Source: Flavobacterium indicum GPTSA100-9 = DSM 17447 (GTDB lineage Bacteria; Bacteroidota; Bacteroidia; Flavobacteriales; Flavobacteriaceae). Taken from it: 64,000 nucleotides of DNA. This document shows, piece after piece, positions 1 through 9,215 of this stretch. How positions within the stretch are numbered: the first letter of the stretch is position 1; each line of letters opens with the position of its first letter. Location of the stretch: positions 248,001 to 312,000 of the forward strand of contig NC_017025.1 of NCBI RefSeq assembly GCF_000455605.1, written 5' to 3'. Position numbers and translations under genes: made by a program. Under the pieces are notes generated by a model. That model worked only from the letters and a program-made list of their open reading frames with translations. It ran no database searches and was not told the DNA's origin.

Positions 1-1
1 G

Positions 2-865
2 GGTTGGACTGATGTTGCCGATTTAAATTACGATAATAAAGAACTTCGTAAGGAAATGACTTCAGACATGTTACATTGGATTAAAAATGAAAATATTGAT
101 GGGTTTAGATGTGATGTGGCGAGTAATGTGCCGTTAGATTTTTGGCAACAAACTATTCCTCAATTACGTAAAGAAAAAAACATTTTTATGTTGGCTGAAG
201 CTTGGGAACCCACACTAGTTAAAGATAAATTATTTGATATGGTCTATGCTTGGGATGGTCATCATACATTAAATAAAATTGCTCAAGGAAAAGAATCTGT
301 AAAAGATCTTAATGCTTATTTGAATAAAATGAGCAGCCAATACGAATCTAATGATATCTTGATGAACTTTGTGGATAATCATGATGAAAATTCGTGGAAT
401 GGAACCATGAAAAGTAGATTGGGTGCTGCTGAAGAAGCGATGACTGCCTTGACTTATGTATTGCCCGGAATGCCATTAGTGTATAGTGGCGACGAATATG
501 GATTGGATTATAGTTTGAAATTTTTTGAAAAAGATGTAATTCCAAAAGTTAAAGGAAAACATTGGAAACTTCGTGCTAAATTGGGTGCGCTCAAAAATTC
601 AAATCTAGCCTTAAATGGTGGAAAAAAACCTGCAAGTTTCAAAAAAATTGCTTCTTCTCATGACGATCAAATTTTTGCTTTCGAAAGAGAAAAGAACGGA
701 AAAAAAGTTATATATATTGCGAATTTATCCAACAAGGCAGTTGAAACAAAATTAGATATCGTAGGTAGTTTCATAGAGTATATGACTGGTAATAAATTAA
801 ATTTCCAAAAAGATTCGCCCATTGAACTAAAAGCATGGCAGTATTTGATTTTAGAAAAAAAATAA
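2..865 (+). CDS. GH13 alpha-amylase family glycosidase, C-terminal part (5' end outside window)
   Basis: The frame is open from base 2, so this is the 3' part of a longer gene; the first internal ATG at 56 is not the real start. The translation carries the conserved GH13 regions: GFRCDVA with the catalytic nucleophile Asp, LAEAWEP with the general acid Glu, and FVDNHDEN with the transition-state-stabilising Asp. A beta-rich C-terminal domain follows and ends at LILEKK. GH13 enzymes hydrolyse or transfer alpha-glucosidic bonds in starch, glycogen or maltodextrins. The signal peptide and N-terminal half cannot be seen, so location and exact specificity (alpha-amylase, neopullulanase or similar) are open. 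A hairpin terminator follows at 878. Confidence 0.93.
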   Translation, partial: GWTDVADLNYDNKELRKEMTSDMLHWIKNENIDGFRCDVASNVPLDFWQQTIPQLRKEKNIFMLAEAWEPTLVKDKLFDMVYAWDGHHTLNKIAQGKESVKDLNAYLNKMSSQYESNDILMNFVDNHDENSWNGTMKSRLGAAEEAMTALTYVLPGMPLVYSGDEYGLDYSLKFFEKDVIPKVKGKHWKLRAKLGALKNSNLALNGGKKPASFKKIASSHDDQIFAFEREKNGKKVIYIANLSNKAVETKLDIVGSFIEYMTGNKLNFQKDSPIELKAWQYLILEKK

Positions 866-877
866 TTTTAGAGTGGA

Positions 878-918
878 GAAAAAGCCTTTAGTTTTTATAA
901 TTATTGGCTTTTTCAATT
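878..918 (+). terminator. Rho-independent terminator after the GH13 gene
   Basis: GAAAAAGCC (878-886) pairs perfectly with GGCTTTTTC (906-914) across a 19-base loop, 13 bases after the GH13 stop codon. The right arm carries the T run. Confidence 0.65.
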
Positions 919-952
919 TTTAAAATGTGTATTTTAGTCTTTTATTAGTATT

Positions 953-1390
953 ATGACAGATTTAAAAGACTTTCTTGAAAGTAAAAAATATAAAAAAATT
1001 AAATTTAAAATCCTGAAAACCCAACATTTAGTTGTAAAAGCTAAAATTAATGGGGTTTCAGGATTATTTATTTTAGATACAGGGGCTTCTAATACGTGTT
1101 TGGGTTTTGAAAGCATCGAGAAATTTGATTTGAAACCAGAGAAATCAACCACTAAAGCTGCAAGTGCGAGCTCAGCAGATATGTACACGAAAGTTGCAAA
1201 AGGGAATAAAGTGCAACTATCTACTTGGAAAACTACTGATTTTAATTTAGTAATTTTTGATTTATCTCATGTTAATCAAGTACTGTCAACTTATGGTGTT
1301 AACTCAATTGATGGTATAATTGGTGCTGATATTCTATTAAAAGGAAAAGCTATAATTGATTATACCAATCATTATTTGTACCTGATTTAA
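953..1390 (+). CDS. Retropepsin-like aspartic protease domain protein (clan AA)
   Basis: A 145-residue protein. The segment [15 protein letters not shown] at about residues 37-51 contains the DTGA active-site motif of retropepsin-like aspartic proteases, and [10 protein letters not shown] near the C terminus is the second conserved hydrophobic-Gly block of the fold. Such single-domain proteins must dimerise to build a two-Asp active site. No signal peptide or membrane segment is visible, so a cytoplasmic location is likely. The natural substrate of bacterial members is generally unknown. The gene converges on the MFS gene, with which it overlaps by 4 bases at the stop codons. Confidence 0.8.
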   Translation: MTDLKDFLESKKYKKIKFKILKTQHLVVKAKINGVSGLFILDTGASNTCLGFESIEKFDLKPEKSTTKAASASSADMYTKVAKGNKVQLSTWKTTDFNLVIFDLSHVNQVLSTYGVNSIDGIIGADILLKGKAIIDYTNHYLYLI

Positions 1391-2598
1391 TTTTTTTTGA
1401 ATGAAAAATAAGCAATTATAGTGCTTATTAACATCAATAGTCCACCTAATACAAAAGGCGCGCCTGCAAATAAAAAGGGTGCGTCTTTATGTGTAAAATA
1501 ATAAAATACCATGGACATCATTGGTGGTCCTACAATGGCCGAAGCGCTCATTAAACTGGATAAAGTACCTTGTATTTCACCTTGTTCGTTAGCAGGAACT
1601 TGACTCGAAATTACAGCTTGCATCGCTGGTCCGGCAATTCCTCCTAAACAATACGGTACTAAAAAGGCAAACATCATCCAACTTTCGGTTGCTAAAGCAA
1701 ATAAAAACATTCCAAAAGTATACAAACCCATTCCTACATATACACTCTTTTCGTTCCCTAATTTCGGATTTATAATTCGAATTAACCCGCCTTGAACGAT
1801 GCCTACTAATAAACCAATTACGCCCAATGATATACCTACCATTTTTTCATCCCATTTGAATTGATACATGGTAAAATAACTCCAATTGCTATGTACGGCA
1901 TGTGAAGCTGTGTATAATAAGAAGATAGAAAGTACTAATCCGATTAATTTTGGATATTTTCTTAAATGTAAAAAGGCGCCAATAGGATTGGCTCTTTTCC
2001 ATTCAAAAGCTCTTCTGTTTTCTTTTGAAAGTGATTCAGGTAGAATGAAATAACCATACAAGAAATTGATTAAGCACAATACAGCTGCAGCATAAAAAGG
2101 AACTCTTGCACCATATTGACCTAATAAGCCACCAAGCACTGGTCCAATAATAAATCCAAGTCCAAATGCAGCCCCAATCATCCCGAAGTTTTTAGCTCGA
2201 TTTTCAGGGGAACTCACATCCGCAATATAAGCAGATGCAGTGGTAATACTTGCTCCTGAAACTCCTGCAATAATTCTTCCTATAAACAACCAAGTAATGG
2301 TAGGAGCAAAGGCTAATAAAATATAGTCTAATGAAAAAGCGAATAAAGAAAGTAATATGATAGGTCTTCGTCCATATTTATCACTTAAATTTCCAATAAT
2401 AGGTGCAAAAACAAATTGGGTCATGGCATAGGCAAAAGTCAGCCAACCACCGATTTTTGCTGCTTCACTTACATCGCCATGGATTAGTTCTTGAATTAAT
2501 TTAGGAATTACCGGGATAATGATTCCCCAACCTGTAATATCAATCAGCATCGTGATAAAAATAAATCCGATGGCTGCGTTTTTCTTTTCTTTTTTCAT
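1387..2598 (-). CDS. MFS transporter, TetA/multidrug type
   Basis: A 403-residue protein with about 12 predicted hydrophobic segments. The loop after helix 2 reads [14 protein letters not shown], the motif A of major facilitator antiporters, and GPVLGGLLG near residue 150 fits motif C of drug/H+ antiporters. Overall layout resembles the TCR/TetA group of 12-helix drug exporters in the inner membrane. Substrate cannot be read from sequence: tetracycline-like exporters, multidrug exporters and sugar efflux proteins share these motifs. No adjacent regulator is present. The ATG at 2598 directly precedes [11 protein letters not shown], a short positive N terminus typical of the family. Confidence 0.85.
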   Translation of the reverse strand: MKKEKKNAAIGFIFITMLIDITGWGIIIPVIPKLIQELIHGDVSEAAKIGGWLTFAYAMTQFVFAPIIGNLSDKYGRRPIILLSLFAFSLDYILLAFAPTITWLFIGRIIAGVSGASITTASAYIADVSSPENRAKNFGMIGAAFGLGFIIGPVLGGLLGQYGARVPFYAAAVLCLINFLYGYFILPESLSKENRRAFEWKRANPIGAFLHLRKYPKLIGLVLSIFLLYTASHAVHSNWSYFTMYQFKWDEKMVGISLGVIGLLVGIVQGGLIRIINPKLGNEKSVYVGMGLYTFGMFLFALATESWMMFAFLVPYCLGGIAGPAMQAVISSQVPANEQGEIQGTLSSLMSASAIVGPPMMSMVFYYFTHKDAPFLFAGAPFVLGGLLMLISTIIAYFSFKKN

Positions 2599-2632
2599 GT
2601 AAGCAATTTTCTTTCTTTACAAAGGAAATAAA

Positions 2633-2663
2633 AAAATCCCAAACTCAATGAATTTGGGATTTT
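2633..2663 (-). terminator. Terminator downstream of the 2677-3807 gene
   Basis: AAATCCCAAA and TTTGGGATTT form a perfect stem around a short loop, 14 bases past the stop codon of the minus-strand gene at 2677. On the minus strand the stem is followed by a T run. Confidence 0.65.
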
Positions 2664-2676
2664 AAATAGTTTTAAA

Positions 2677-3807
2677 CTATTTTTTTATACTCTTTATGAA
2701 TGTTTGCATGTAAGTGTCAATGGCTTCTGCAGATTCTGTACCTCTTCCAATTTCGTTACATATCATTAATACAATGTCTGGGTTTGTTGGATGATTTAGA
2801 ATATAGATTCTGAATTGTCCTACATCTTTATAAATTTTCTCATCTTGTCTTCCTTTATTGTAAACCCCAGATTTAAAGGTGTATCCCTTCATGTTTCCGA
2901 ATTCTACTTTCTCATACAAACTCATTAAATCTTTTGATTTCACCTCTTTATTTATAAAATAATCCACTTCTTGTATTTCTTCATCTCTGAAAAGTACACA
3001 GATATTATACCAAGGTAAATTGTATTTTTTTAAATCATATTCATGAATCTTTTTTACTTTATCATTATTTGAATGATAGGTCACTCTATGAATGAAATCT
3101 TTTGCTAATTCATCAACGGTTAAGCCTGGGTGTTCAGATTTTTGGAAGGCATACATTTTATAAGTCTCTTGATTTTTGTGTATTTGGTAGCCTACTTCAG
3201 TATCGCTCCTGTCTGTACTTCCTGTCTGACTCGTATTGATATCTTCTTTTATGTTAGTTTTATCAATTGTGACATCAAGGTAAGGAAGGTACAGGTTTTT
3301 TGTATCCCAAATTGGTACGTAAAAGAAAATGGGTTCTAACAATTGCACTTTTGGACCATACTCTTTATACCCGGTTTCTTCTCTAACCCAAAATCCAATT
3401 TCTACTTTTATCGTTTTTTGTTTTTCTACTCCATTTGCTCCATTTAAAATCCACTCAAGTTTATTTCCTCTGGTAAAAAAATCGTTGCCTTCAAAAACAC
3501 TAAATTTTTTTGTTGCTGGAGTATTCTTCATAAAATCGGACATAGCTGTATAACCCTCTTTTTGAAAACTCCAACTATTTATGTAAGTGTTTGAATTGTC
3601 CGAAAACTCTACATATAGATTCGTATAACCTGAGTATACGGTTACAGCTTTTGGTTTTTTGAAACTTACTTGAAGTGATTCAAGATCTGTTTTTGAAACA
3701 GTTGCGCCAGGTTTTACTTCCTTGCCGTTAATGTAAGCCGATAGTTGGGCTTGTGTATTTAAAAATGTTAGCAGGGATATTATAGTAAATAAATTTTTGA
3801 TTTTCAT
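2677..3807 (-). CDS. Secreted protein of unknown function
   Basis: A 376-residue protein starting MKIKNLFTIISLL and ending its signal peptide near NTQAQ, so export to the periplasm or beyond is expected. I do not recognise a named family. The mature part opens with a short beta-rich stretch (AYINGKEVKPGATVSK) like domains found in exported Bacteroidetes proteins. The last third (from about residue 245) reads like a compact alpha/beta domain with RQDEKIYKDVGQFRIY. No lipobox, no type IX sorting domain and no catalytic motif is evident. It follows the small membrane protein gene at 3915-4370 on the same strand by about 110 bases, so the two may be co-transcribed. Confidence 0.65.
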   Translation of the reverse strand: MKIKNLFTIISLLTFLNTQAQLSAYINGKEVKPGATVSKTDLESLQVSFKKPKAVTVYSGYTNLYVEFSDNSNTYINSWSFQKEGYTAMSDFMKNTPATKKFSVFEGNDFFTRGNKLEWILNGANGVEKQKTIKVEIGFWVREETGYKEYGPKVQLLEPIFFYVPIWDTKNLYLPYLDVTIDKTNIKEDINTSQTGSTDRSDTEVGYQIHKNQETYKMYAFQKSEHPGLTVDELAKDFIHRVTYHSNNDKVKKIHEYDLKKYNLPWYNICVLFRDEEIQEVDYFINKEVKSKDLMSLYEKVEFGNMKGYTFKSGVYNKGRQDEKIYKDVGQFRIYILNHPTNPDIVLMICNEIGRGTESAEAIDTYMQTFIKSIKK

Positions 3808-3914
3808 AATTGTTTTGATTTTATTTATTTAAGCTATTGCTTGAATTTTTTTAACGTGTAATTTGTAGCTAAAAAAGGCACAAGTAGAAGATACAACTAA
3901 TGCAATACAACCGA

Positions 3915-4370
3915 TTAAAGCCAAGATTTTAGGATTGCTCCTGAAAATACGGTTTCTTCAATGTTTGGTGTTATAACCCAAAGTAGTATGGATAATATTG
4001 CAACTAGAATACTTAGTTTAGTTACAACTTCTTTTTTCATAAAAGCTACGACAACCATTACAAAGGAAAGGGCAGCCACTAACATTCCTAATTTACCTGG
4101 GTAAATAGCTTGCCATTTTGGCGGAACACTCTCAATCAATTCTAGTTTTTCTTGAATTTGAGGGTCTTCAATTTTTGTTACATCGATTCCTTCTTTTTTT
4201 AATTGTTCAATATCTTTTTTTGCAGTTTCAACTAAGCGATACAATTCTTCAGTTTTTGAAGCATCGCCTTCTGTTCCCATTCTGTTGTCAATGTTTTTAA
4301 ATAAAATTCCAGTGCAAATGCCTCCAACAAGAAAGGCAATGACCATAAAGACTAATGTAACTACTCTCAT
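3915..4370 (-). CDS. Small membrane protein of unknown function
   Basis: A 151-residue protein with an N-terminal hydrophobic segment (residues 4-25), a charged probably helical region (residues 35-85, rich in E, K and I), and two further hydrophobic segments near the C terminus (about 92-112 and 118-138). This suggests an inner-membrane protein with a soluble loop. No family is recognised. It lies directly upstream of the secreted protein gene 2677-3807 on the same strand. Confidence 0.55.
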   Translation of the reverse strand: MRVVTLVFMVIAFLVGGICTGILFKNIDNRMGTEGDASKTEELYRLVETAKKDIEQLKKEGIDVTKIEDPQIQEKLELIESVPPKWQAIYPGKLGMLVAALSFVMVVVAFMKKEVVTKLSILVAILSILLWVITPNIEETVFSGAILKSWL

Positions 4371-4445
4371 AATTTGGTTTGTTTAATAATTGGTTTATAA
4401 ATTAAAATTGATGGTATGAATTTGTACATTCATAACTTGTTAGTT

Positions 4446-7169
4446 TTATTGTTTAATGATTTTTACAGTATTAATTTCATTTTCTGTTTTTATCTTTACT
4501 AAATAAGTTCCAGGTAATAAATGTGTTACATTAATTGATGCTTCCGAGCTATTAATTTTTTCAGTAATTAATTCTTGTCCAATTAGATTGTACACACTTA
4601 CACTTGATATGTTTTTGTTAACTGAAATAATGAAATTTGTTTTAACTGGGTTGGGGTATATTTTAATCTTATTAGTTATAAAGTTTACAATATCAAGTGA
4701 TTGTGTCGTAAATGAACTACCCGTACTCCAATTGGTTTGTGTTGTTCCACAATTGGATTTCACCCAGAAATAATAGGTTGTATTTGGAGTTAAGTTATTT
4801 AAAACAGCAAAGGTATCGGTAGTAGTTCCTGTAATTGCATTTGCAGAAAAAGGATCATTAACAGTACTGTAGCAATAGATATAGCCATTACTTGGTGCAG
4901 GATTTGGTGCTACCCAAGCAATATTTACTGTTGTTGCTGACTCAGGATCTGTGTATAGCTGAGTTGGAAAATTACAAGTTGATGATGAGTTGGTTGTAAA
5001 TGAATTGCCCGTACTCCAATTGGTTTGAGTCGTTCCACAATTGGATTTCACCCAGAAATAATAGGTTGTATTGGGTACTAAATTAGTTAACTCAGCAAAT
5101 GTATTTGTTGTGGTTCCTGTAATTGCATTTGCAGAAAAAGGATCGTTAACGGTGCTGTAGCAATAGATATAGCCATTACTTGGTGCAGGATTCGGTGCTA
5201 CCCAAGCAATAGTATTGGTTGTAGATGTTAAGCCATCGTAATAGATTTGTGTTGGTGCATTACAACCAGCCGCTGCATTGGTTGTAAATGAACTTCCAAC
5301 TGACCAGTTTGATTGTGTAGTACAATTAGATTTTATCCAGAAATAATACGTAGTATTTGGTGTTAGATTGCTTAAATTGGCAAATGTGTTTGTGGTCGTT
5401 CCAGTAATTGCTCCTGGTGCAAATGGGTCATTTGTTGTACTATAACAATAAATATATCCATTACTTGGAGCAGGTACGCCTTCTATCCATGCAATCGTAT
5501 TTGTTGTTGACGTTAAACCATCGTAATATATTTGTGTTGGTGCATTGCATCCATCCGCTGCATTGGTTGTAAATGAACTTCCAACTGACCAGTTTGATTG
5601 TGTAGTTCCACAATTAGATTTTATCCAGAAATAATACGTAGTATTTGGTGTTAGATTGCTCAAATTGGCAAATGTGTTTGTGGTCGTTCCAGTAATTGCT
5701 CCTGGTGCAAATGGGTCATTTGTTGTACTATAACAATAAATATATCCATTACTTGGAGCAGGTACGCCTTCTATCCATGCAATCGTATTTGTTGTTGACG
5801 TTAAACCATCGTAATATATTTGTGTTGGTGCATTGCATCCATCCGCTGCATTGGTTGTAAATGAACTTCCAACTGACCAGTTTGATTGTGTAGTTCCACA
5901 ATTAGATTTTATCCAGAAATAATACGTAGTATTTGGTGTTAGATTGGTCAAGTTGGCAAATGTATTTGTGGTCGTTCCTGTGATGGCATTTGCAGAAAAA
6001 GGATCGTTAACGGTGCTATAGCAATAGACATACCCATTACTTGGTGCAGGATTTGGTGCTGCCCAAGCAATAGTATTGGTTGTAGATGTTAATCCATCGT
6101 AATAGATTTGTGTTGGTACATTGCATGTTGCTACTGTTGTACATTTAATTGATTTTACTCTGTTAGAGTTTTGAGTTCCACATGAAGAATTTGAATTTAT
6201 ATGGTATCTCACTACTCCAGAATAGGTTGAAGACAACCAATTTAATGGAGTTGTACCACTAGCTAAAACAGCTGTACCGTTAGCATTTGTTACAGTTATA
6301 AAATCGGTTGGTACCGAACTTGAAAACGTATATTGTTTATTGGTTATCACATTTACATTAGAATATTCTCCAGCATAAGCATCGGCAACTATTTGTTCTG
6401 GACTTCCTGTACAATTTGGAGTAAAAGTAGCATTAGGATACAATCCGTAAATTGCACCGTTACATGTTAGTGCAGGTGGCGTGGTAAAATTTCCACCTGA
6501 AATCCAAGTACCTGTTGTAGCTCCACAATTGGAACGAATCCAATAGTAATACGTAGTTCCAGCTGCTACACCTACAGAAATTGAAGTAGTTAGGTTGGTA
6601 GTGCTGAATAATGTAGGAGTTGTATTGGCATTAGGTGCACTATTTGTTGTAACTATATAAATATCATAATTCGATGACGGTACGGGTGATGCAGCGGTCC
6701 AAGTTATTTTACATGAATTGGAAGTTATATTAGAAACCGTAAGATTTGATGGCGGAACACAATTAGAGGCATCTGCACATCGAATATAGCGAGATCGGTT
6801 CACTTGTTCATTACCACAATTAGCATTAGAGTGCAAATAATAACGTATAACTCCTGTTGTGCTGCCTGAATCCCAGACTACTGGTTGTGTTCCACTAGCA
6901 TAGATTACAGAACCTGTAGCATTTGTAATCGTAATAAAATCGGTTGTCACAGAACTTGAGAACGAATATTGTTTGTTAGCAATTACATTTAGATTACTGT
7001 ATTCACTTGCCCAGCTTTGGCTGGTTATGGTTTCATAGTTTCCACTACAGCTTGGTGTGTAGGTATTGCTTGGAAATACGCCATTAGCTGCTGATACACA
7101 TTGAGCAACGCTAGAATTGAAAATACAAACGAATGCTAAAAGGAAGAAAAAAGTAATTTTTTTTTTCAT
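4446..7169 (-). CDS. Fibronectin type III repeat protein with type A T9SS C-terminal sorting domain
   Basis: A 907-residue secreted protein. It has a signal peptide (KKKITFFFLLAFVCIFNSSVAQ). Two related N-terminal modules (each with SSVTTDFIT or SSVPTDFIT) are followed by fibronectin type III-like repeats, five of them closely related (CNAPTQIYYDGLTSTTNTIAW and variants, each ending NTTYYFWIKSNCG). The C terminus (from about residue 830, IKIYPNPVKTNFIISV, then GTYLVKI) is a type A sorting domain: the protein should cross the outer membrane through the type IX system and lose this domain. The repeats suggest adhesion or carbohydrate binding; no catalytic domain is visible. A Bacteroidetes promoter lies at 7216-7246. 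Confidence 0.88.
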   Translation of the reverse strand: MKKKITFFFLLAFVCIFNSSVAQCVSAANGVFPSNTYTPSCSGNYETITSQSWASEYSNLNVIANKQYSFSSSVTTDFITITNATGSVIYASGTQPVVWDSGSTTGVIRYYLHSNANCGNEQVNRSRYIRCADASNCVPPSNLTVSNITSNSCKITWTAASPVPSSNYDIYIVTTNSAPNANTTPTLFSTTNLTTSISVGVAAGTTYYYWIRSNCGATTGTWISGGNFTTPPALTCNGAIYGLYPNATFTPNCTGSPEQIVADAYAGEYSNVNVITNKQYTFSSSVPTDFITVTNANGTAVLASGTTPLNWLSSTYSGVVRYHINSNSSCGTQNSNRVKSIKCTTVATCNVPTQIYYDGLTSTTNTIAWAAPNPAPSNGYVYCYSTVNDPFSANAITGTTTNTFANLTNLTPNTTYYFWIKSNCGTTQSNWSVGSSFTTNAADGCNAPTQIYYDGLTSTTNTIAWIEGVPAPSNGYIYCYSTTNDPFAPGAITGTTTNTFANLSNLTPNTTYYFWIKSNCGTTQSNWSVGSSFTTNAADGCNAPTQIYYDGLTSTTNTIAWIEGVPAPSNGYIYCYSTTNDPFAPGAITGTTTNTFANLSNLTPNTTYYFWIKSNCTTQSNWSVGSSFTTNAAAGCNAPTQIYYDGLTSTTNTIAWVAPNPAPSNGYIYCYSTVNDPFSANAITGTTTNTFAELTNLVPNTTYYFWVKSNCGTTQTNWSTGNSFTTNSSSTCNFPTQLYTDPESATTVNIAWVAPNPAPSNGYIYCYSTVNDPFSANAITGTTTDTFAVLNNLTPNTTYYFWVKSNCGTTQTNWSTGSSFTTQSLDIVNFITNKIKIYPNPVKTNFIISVNKNISSVSVYNLIGQELITEKINSSEASINVTHLLPGTYLVKIKTENEINTVKIIKQ
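5278..5850 (-). repeat. Recent tandem duplication of a fibronectin-repeat unit
   Basis: Two adjacent units, 5278-5562 and 5563-5850, are nearly identical at the DNA level, including silent positions. The first lacks one codon in the NCGTTQ motif (it reads NCTTQ). The start of the next unit (from 5851) is also nearly identical for about 100 bases before diverging. The other repeats of the protein differ more, so this pair arose by recent unequal exchange or slippage. Confidence 0.85.
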
Positions 7170-7215
7170 TATTTCAATTTTGATGATTTGAAGTTTAATT
7201 TGATTAAATTTTCAT

Positions 7216-7246
7216 CAAAACTAAAAGATATGTGGAGTTAGACCAA
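7216..7246 (-). promoter_or_regulatory. Bacteroidetes-type promoter for the fibronectin-repeat gene
   Basis: On the minus strand a TTG (complement of 7244-7246) is followed after 20 bases by TAGTTTTG (7223-7216), matching the Flavobacterium form TTG-N17-23-TAnnTTTG. It lies 47 bases upstream of the ATG at 7169. Confidence 0.55.
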
Positions 7247-7315
7247 TTTATGTATTGGACTATTTATAAATAATCAGAAGTTTTAAAAGGATTTATTTGT
7301 CTGAAAAACAAGTTG

Positions 7316-9022
7316 TTAATTGGTGTTTTCTAATTTTTCAATATAGTAGTTTGGCGTGAGTCCTGTTTGCTTTTTAAAAACACGCACAAACGTGTTTGCA
7401 TCCTTGTAACCTACTTCTTCTGCTATTGCTTGAAGCGTATATTTTCTAAAGTATGGTGCATTAATAAGTTTTTGGAGTACATATTGAATGCGTAATTCTT
7501 GTGTATATTCTGAAAAGCTTTTTTCCATTACTTGATTAAAAAACTGCGATAAATAGGCTGTATTTGTGTTTAATTTTTTGGCAACAAAAGCCAATTTAAA
7601 GTTTGGATCCAAAAACAATTCTTTTTGTTCTAATTTTTTCAATCCTGAAGATAATTTTTCAATTAGTTCTTTATCAAGAGTTTGTTTGGTTTGATACTCT
7701 GTTTTGCTAGTTTCAGAAATAGTAGGTAAAGACGATTTGCTTTCTTTGCTATTTTGAATAATTTTTAAAAAGCGTTTATGTTTCTCTTTTTGTTGTTTAT
7801 AGTAATGATAAAAACTGTAGACTACTACTAAGAGTAAAAGCAATAAACTGAATAAAAAGATTTTAAAATAATTTTTAGTTGTAATTATTTTATTGGCTTC
7901 CTCTTTAATAATTTTTAAATCATAATTGTGTAAGAAATTTAATGAATTATGTTTGATTTTTTCAATGGATTGGATCAGTTCTAAACTCTTATTTGCATAA
8001 ATATAGGCAGATTTGTTGTCGTTTTTTTTATTAAAACATTTCGTCAAAATAGTATATGCCATCAATAAGTTCTCTTTTGAAACTTGGGTTTTTTGGTAAC
8101 TTTTAATGAATTTATTGCAATACGTTATAGCAGAATCTACTTGATTTAAATGAAAAAAACAATCGCCCATTCCTAGGTCAATTAATTGTGTGCTTCTAAT
8201 GTTTTCTTGTACGCTTGGGTATTTTGCTCCTTTTTTATATAATTGAAGGGCATTCGAATAATTTCCTCCTAATGCGGCGCTTTTACCTAGTCGCATTAAA
8301 AGTAAGGCTTGTGTGTATTCAGGATAGAAATTAGCTTGAATCATCATTTTTGCAGCTACTCGAAAATTATAATTGGCAGAATCTAAATAAATACTCTTTT
8401 TAGTTAAAAGGAAGTATTTTTGATAAGCTTCGCCAATGATGTTGTGTTTGTCCGCAAAAAGTTTGGTATTCATAACTTTTTTTTCACCAATACCCAATTT
8501 TAAATGTGGCGTTGTTTTTAATTCTTTTTTTAATAAGGGTATACCATTTAAACAATCACCCATGGCCACTTTAATTAGACCATATTGCTCATTAAATCGG
8601 TTAGTAGCTACTTTATTTTTGTATTTATCTAAATACAATACGGCTAAATCATATTCGCCTAAATTCTTATGAATATAAAAAAGCTTGTTAACAGACATTC
8701 CTATTAAGTCCTGATATTCTTTTAGAGAAATAGTTTCTTTATTTAGTTCAATCAAATGTAATAATGAAAGGAGATGTTCTTTAGATAGACTAAAGTTAGA
8801 TTGATTGTAATAATAACTTGCAATGTAAAATTTGCCGTGTAAACTAAATAGAATATTTTTAGATTTACTTACTTTGATAGCTTCTTTTAATGCTGTTTTG
8901 GGTTGATAAACGAGAAGTTCCTGAATTTTTCTAGTTTCTTTTATTTCTGTTTCATTTAAAACTTGTGAATGTAGTACAGCTGCTGTGAAAAAAAATAATA
9001 AAAAGTAAAATAAACGTTGCAT
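7316..9022 (-). CDS. Membrane-anchored TPR / AraC-family transcriptional regulator
   Basis: A 568-residue protein with a signal-like N terminus (residues 1-19), a long helical region with TPR-like repeats (about 40-370), one strong transmembrane segment (about 385-405, IFLFSLLLLLLVVVYSFYHYY), and a C-terminal AraC-type DNA-binding domain (about 455-565) with two helix-turn-helix units, the second reading EEVGYKDANTFVRVFKKQTG. The layout implies periplasmic TPR sensing coupled to cytoplasmic DNA binding, as in other Flavobacteriia one-component regulators. It lies downstream of, and on the same strand as, nothing obviously regulated; the next gene in its direction of transcription is the fibronectin-repeat gene, 146 bases on, which is a plausible but unproven target. 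Confidence 0.85.
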   Translation of the reverse strand: MQRLFYFLLFFFTAAVLHSQVLNETEIKETRKIQELLVYQPKTALKEAIKVSKSKNILFSLHGKFYIASYYYNQSNFSLSKEHLLSLLHLIELNKETISLKEYQDLIGMSVNKLFYIHKNLGEYDLAVLYLDKYKNKVATNRFNEQYGLIKVAMGDCLNGIPLLKKELKTTPHLKLGIGEKKVMNTKLFADKHNIIGEAYQKYFLLTKKSIYLDSANYNFRVAAKMMIQANFYPEYTQALLLMRLGKSAALGGNYSNALQLYKKGAKYPSVQENIRSTQLIDLGMGDCFFHLNQVDSAITYCNKFIKSYQKTQVSKENLLMAYTILTKCFNKKNDNKSAYIYANKSLELIQSIEKIKHNSLNFLHNYDLKIIKEEANKIITTKNYFKIFLFSLLLLLLVVVYSFYHYYKQQKEKHKRFLKIIQNSKESKSSLPTISETSKTEYQTKQTLDKELIEKLSSGLKKLEQKELFLDPNFKLAFVAKKLNTNTAYLSQFFNQVMEKSFSEYTQELRIQYVLQKLINAPYFRKYTLQAIAEEVGYKDANTFVRVFKKQTGLTPNYYIEKLENTN

Positions 9023-9147
9023 TTAAAATAGCTTGGTGATTTTTTAAGAGAAGTTCTAACTTGGTCCGCAAAAATATAGAAATTTATTATAGTTTATTTC
9101 TTTTTTTTAAGTTTTAACTTTTGCTTCAATCATGGAATTCAATAAAA

Positions 9148-9176
9148 AAATCCCAAACAAATTGTGTTTGGGATTT
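9148..9176 (-). terminator. Terminator of the sucAB transcript
   Basis: AAATCCCAAACA (9148-9159) pairs perfectly with TGTTTGGGATTT (9165-9176), a 12-base stem with a 5-base loop. On the minus strand it is followed by a run of T. It sits 40 bases past the sucB stop codon. Confidence 0.8.
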
Positions 9177-9215
9177 AATTTATTAAGATGCTAAATCAAG
9201 TTCAGCAAAAAAATT

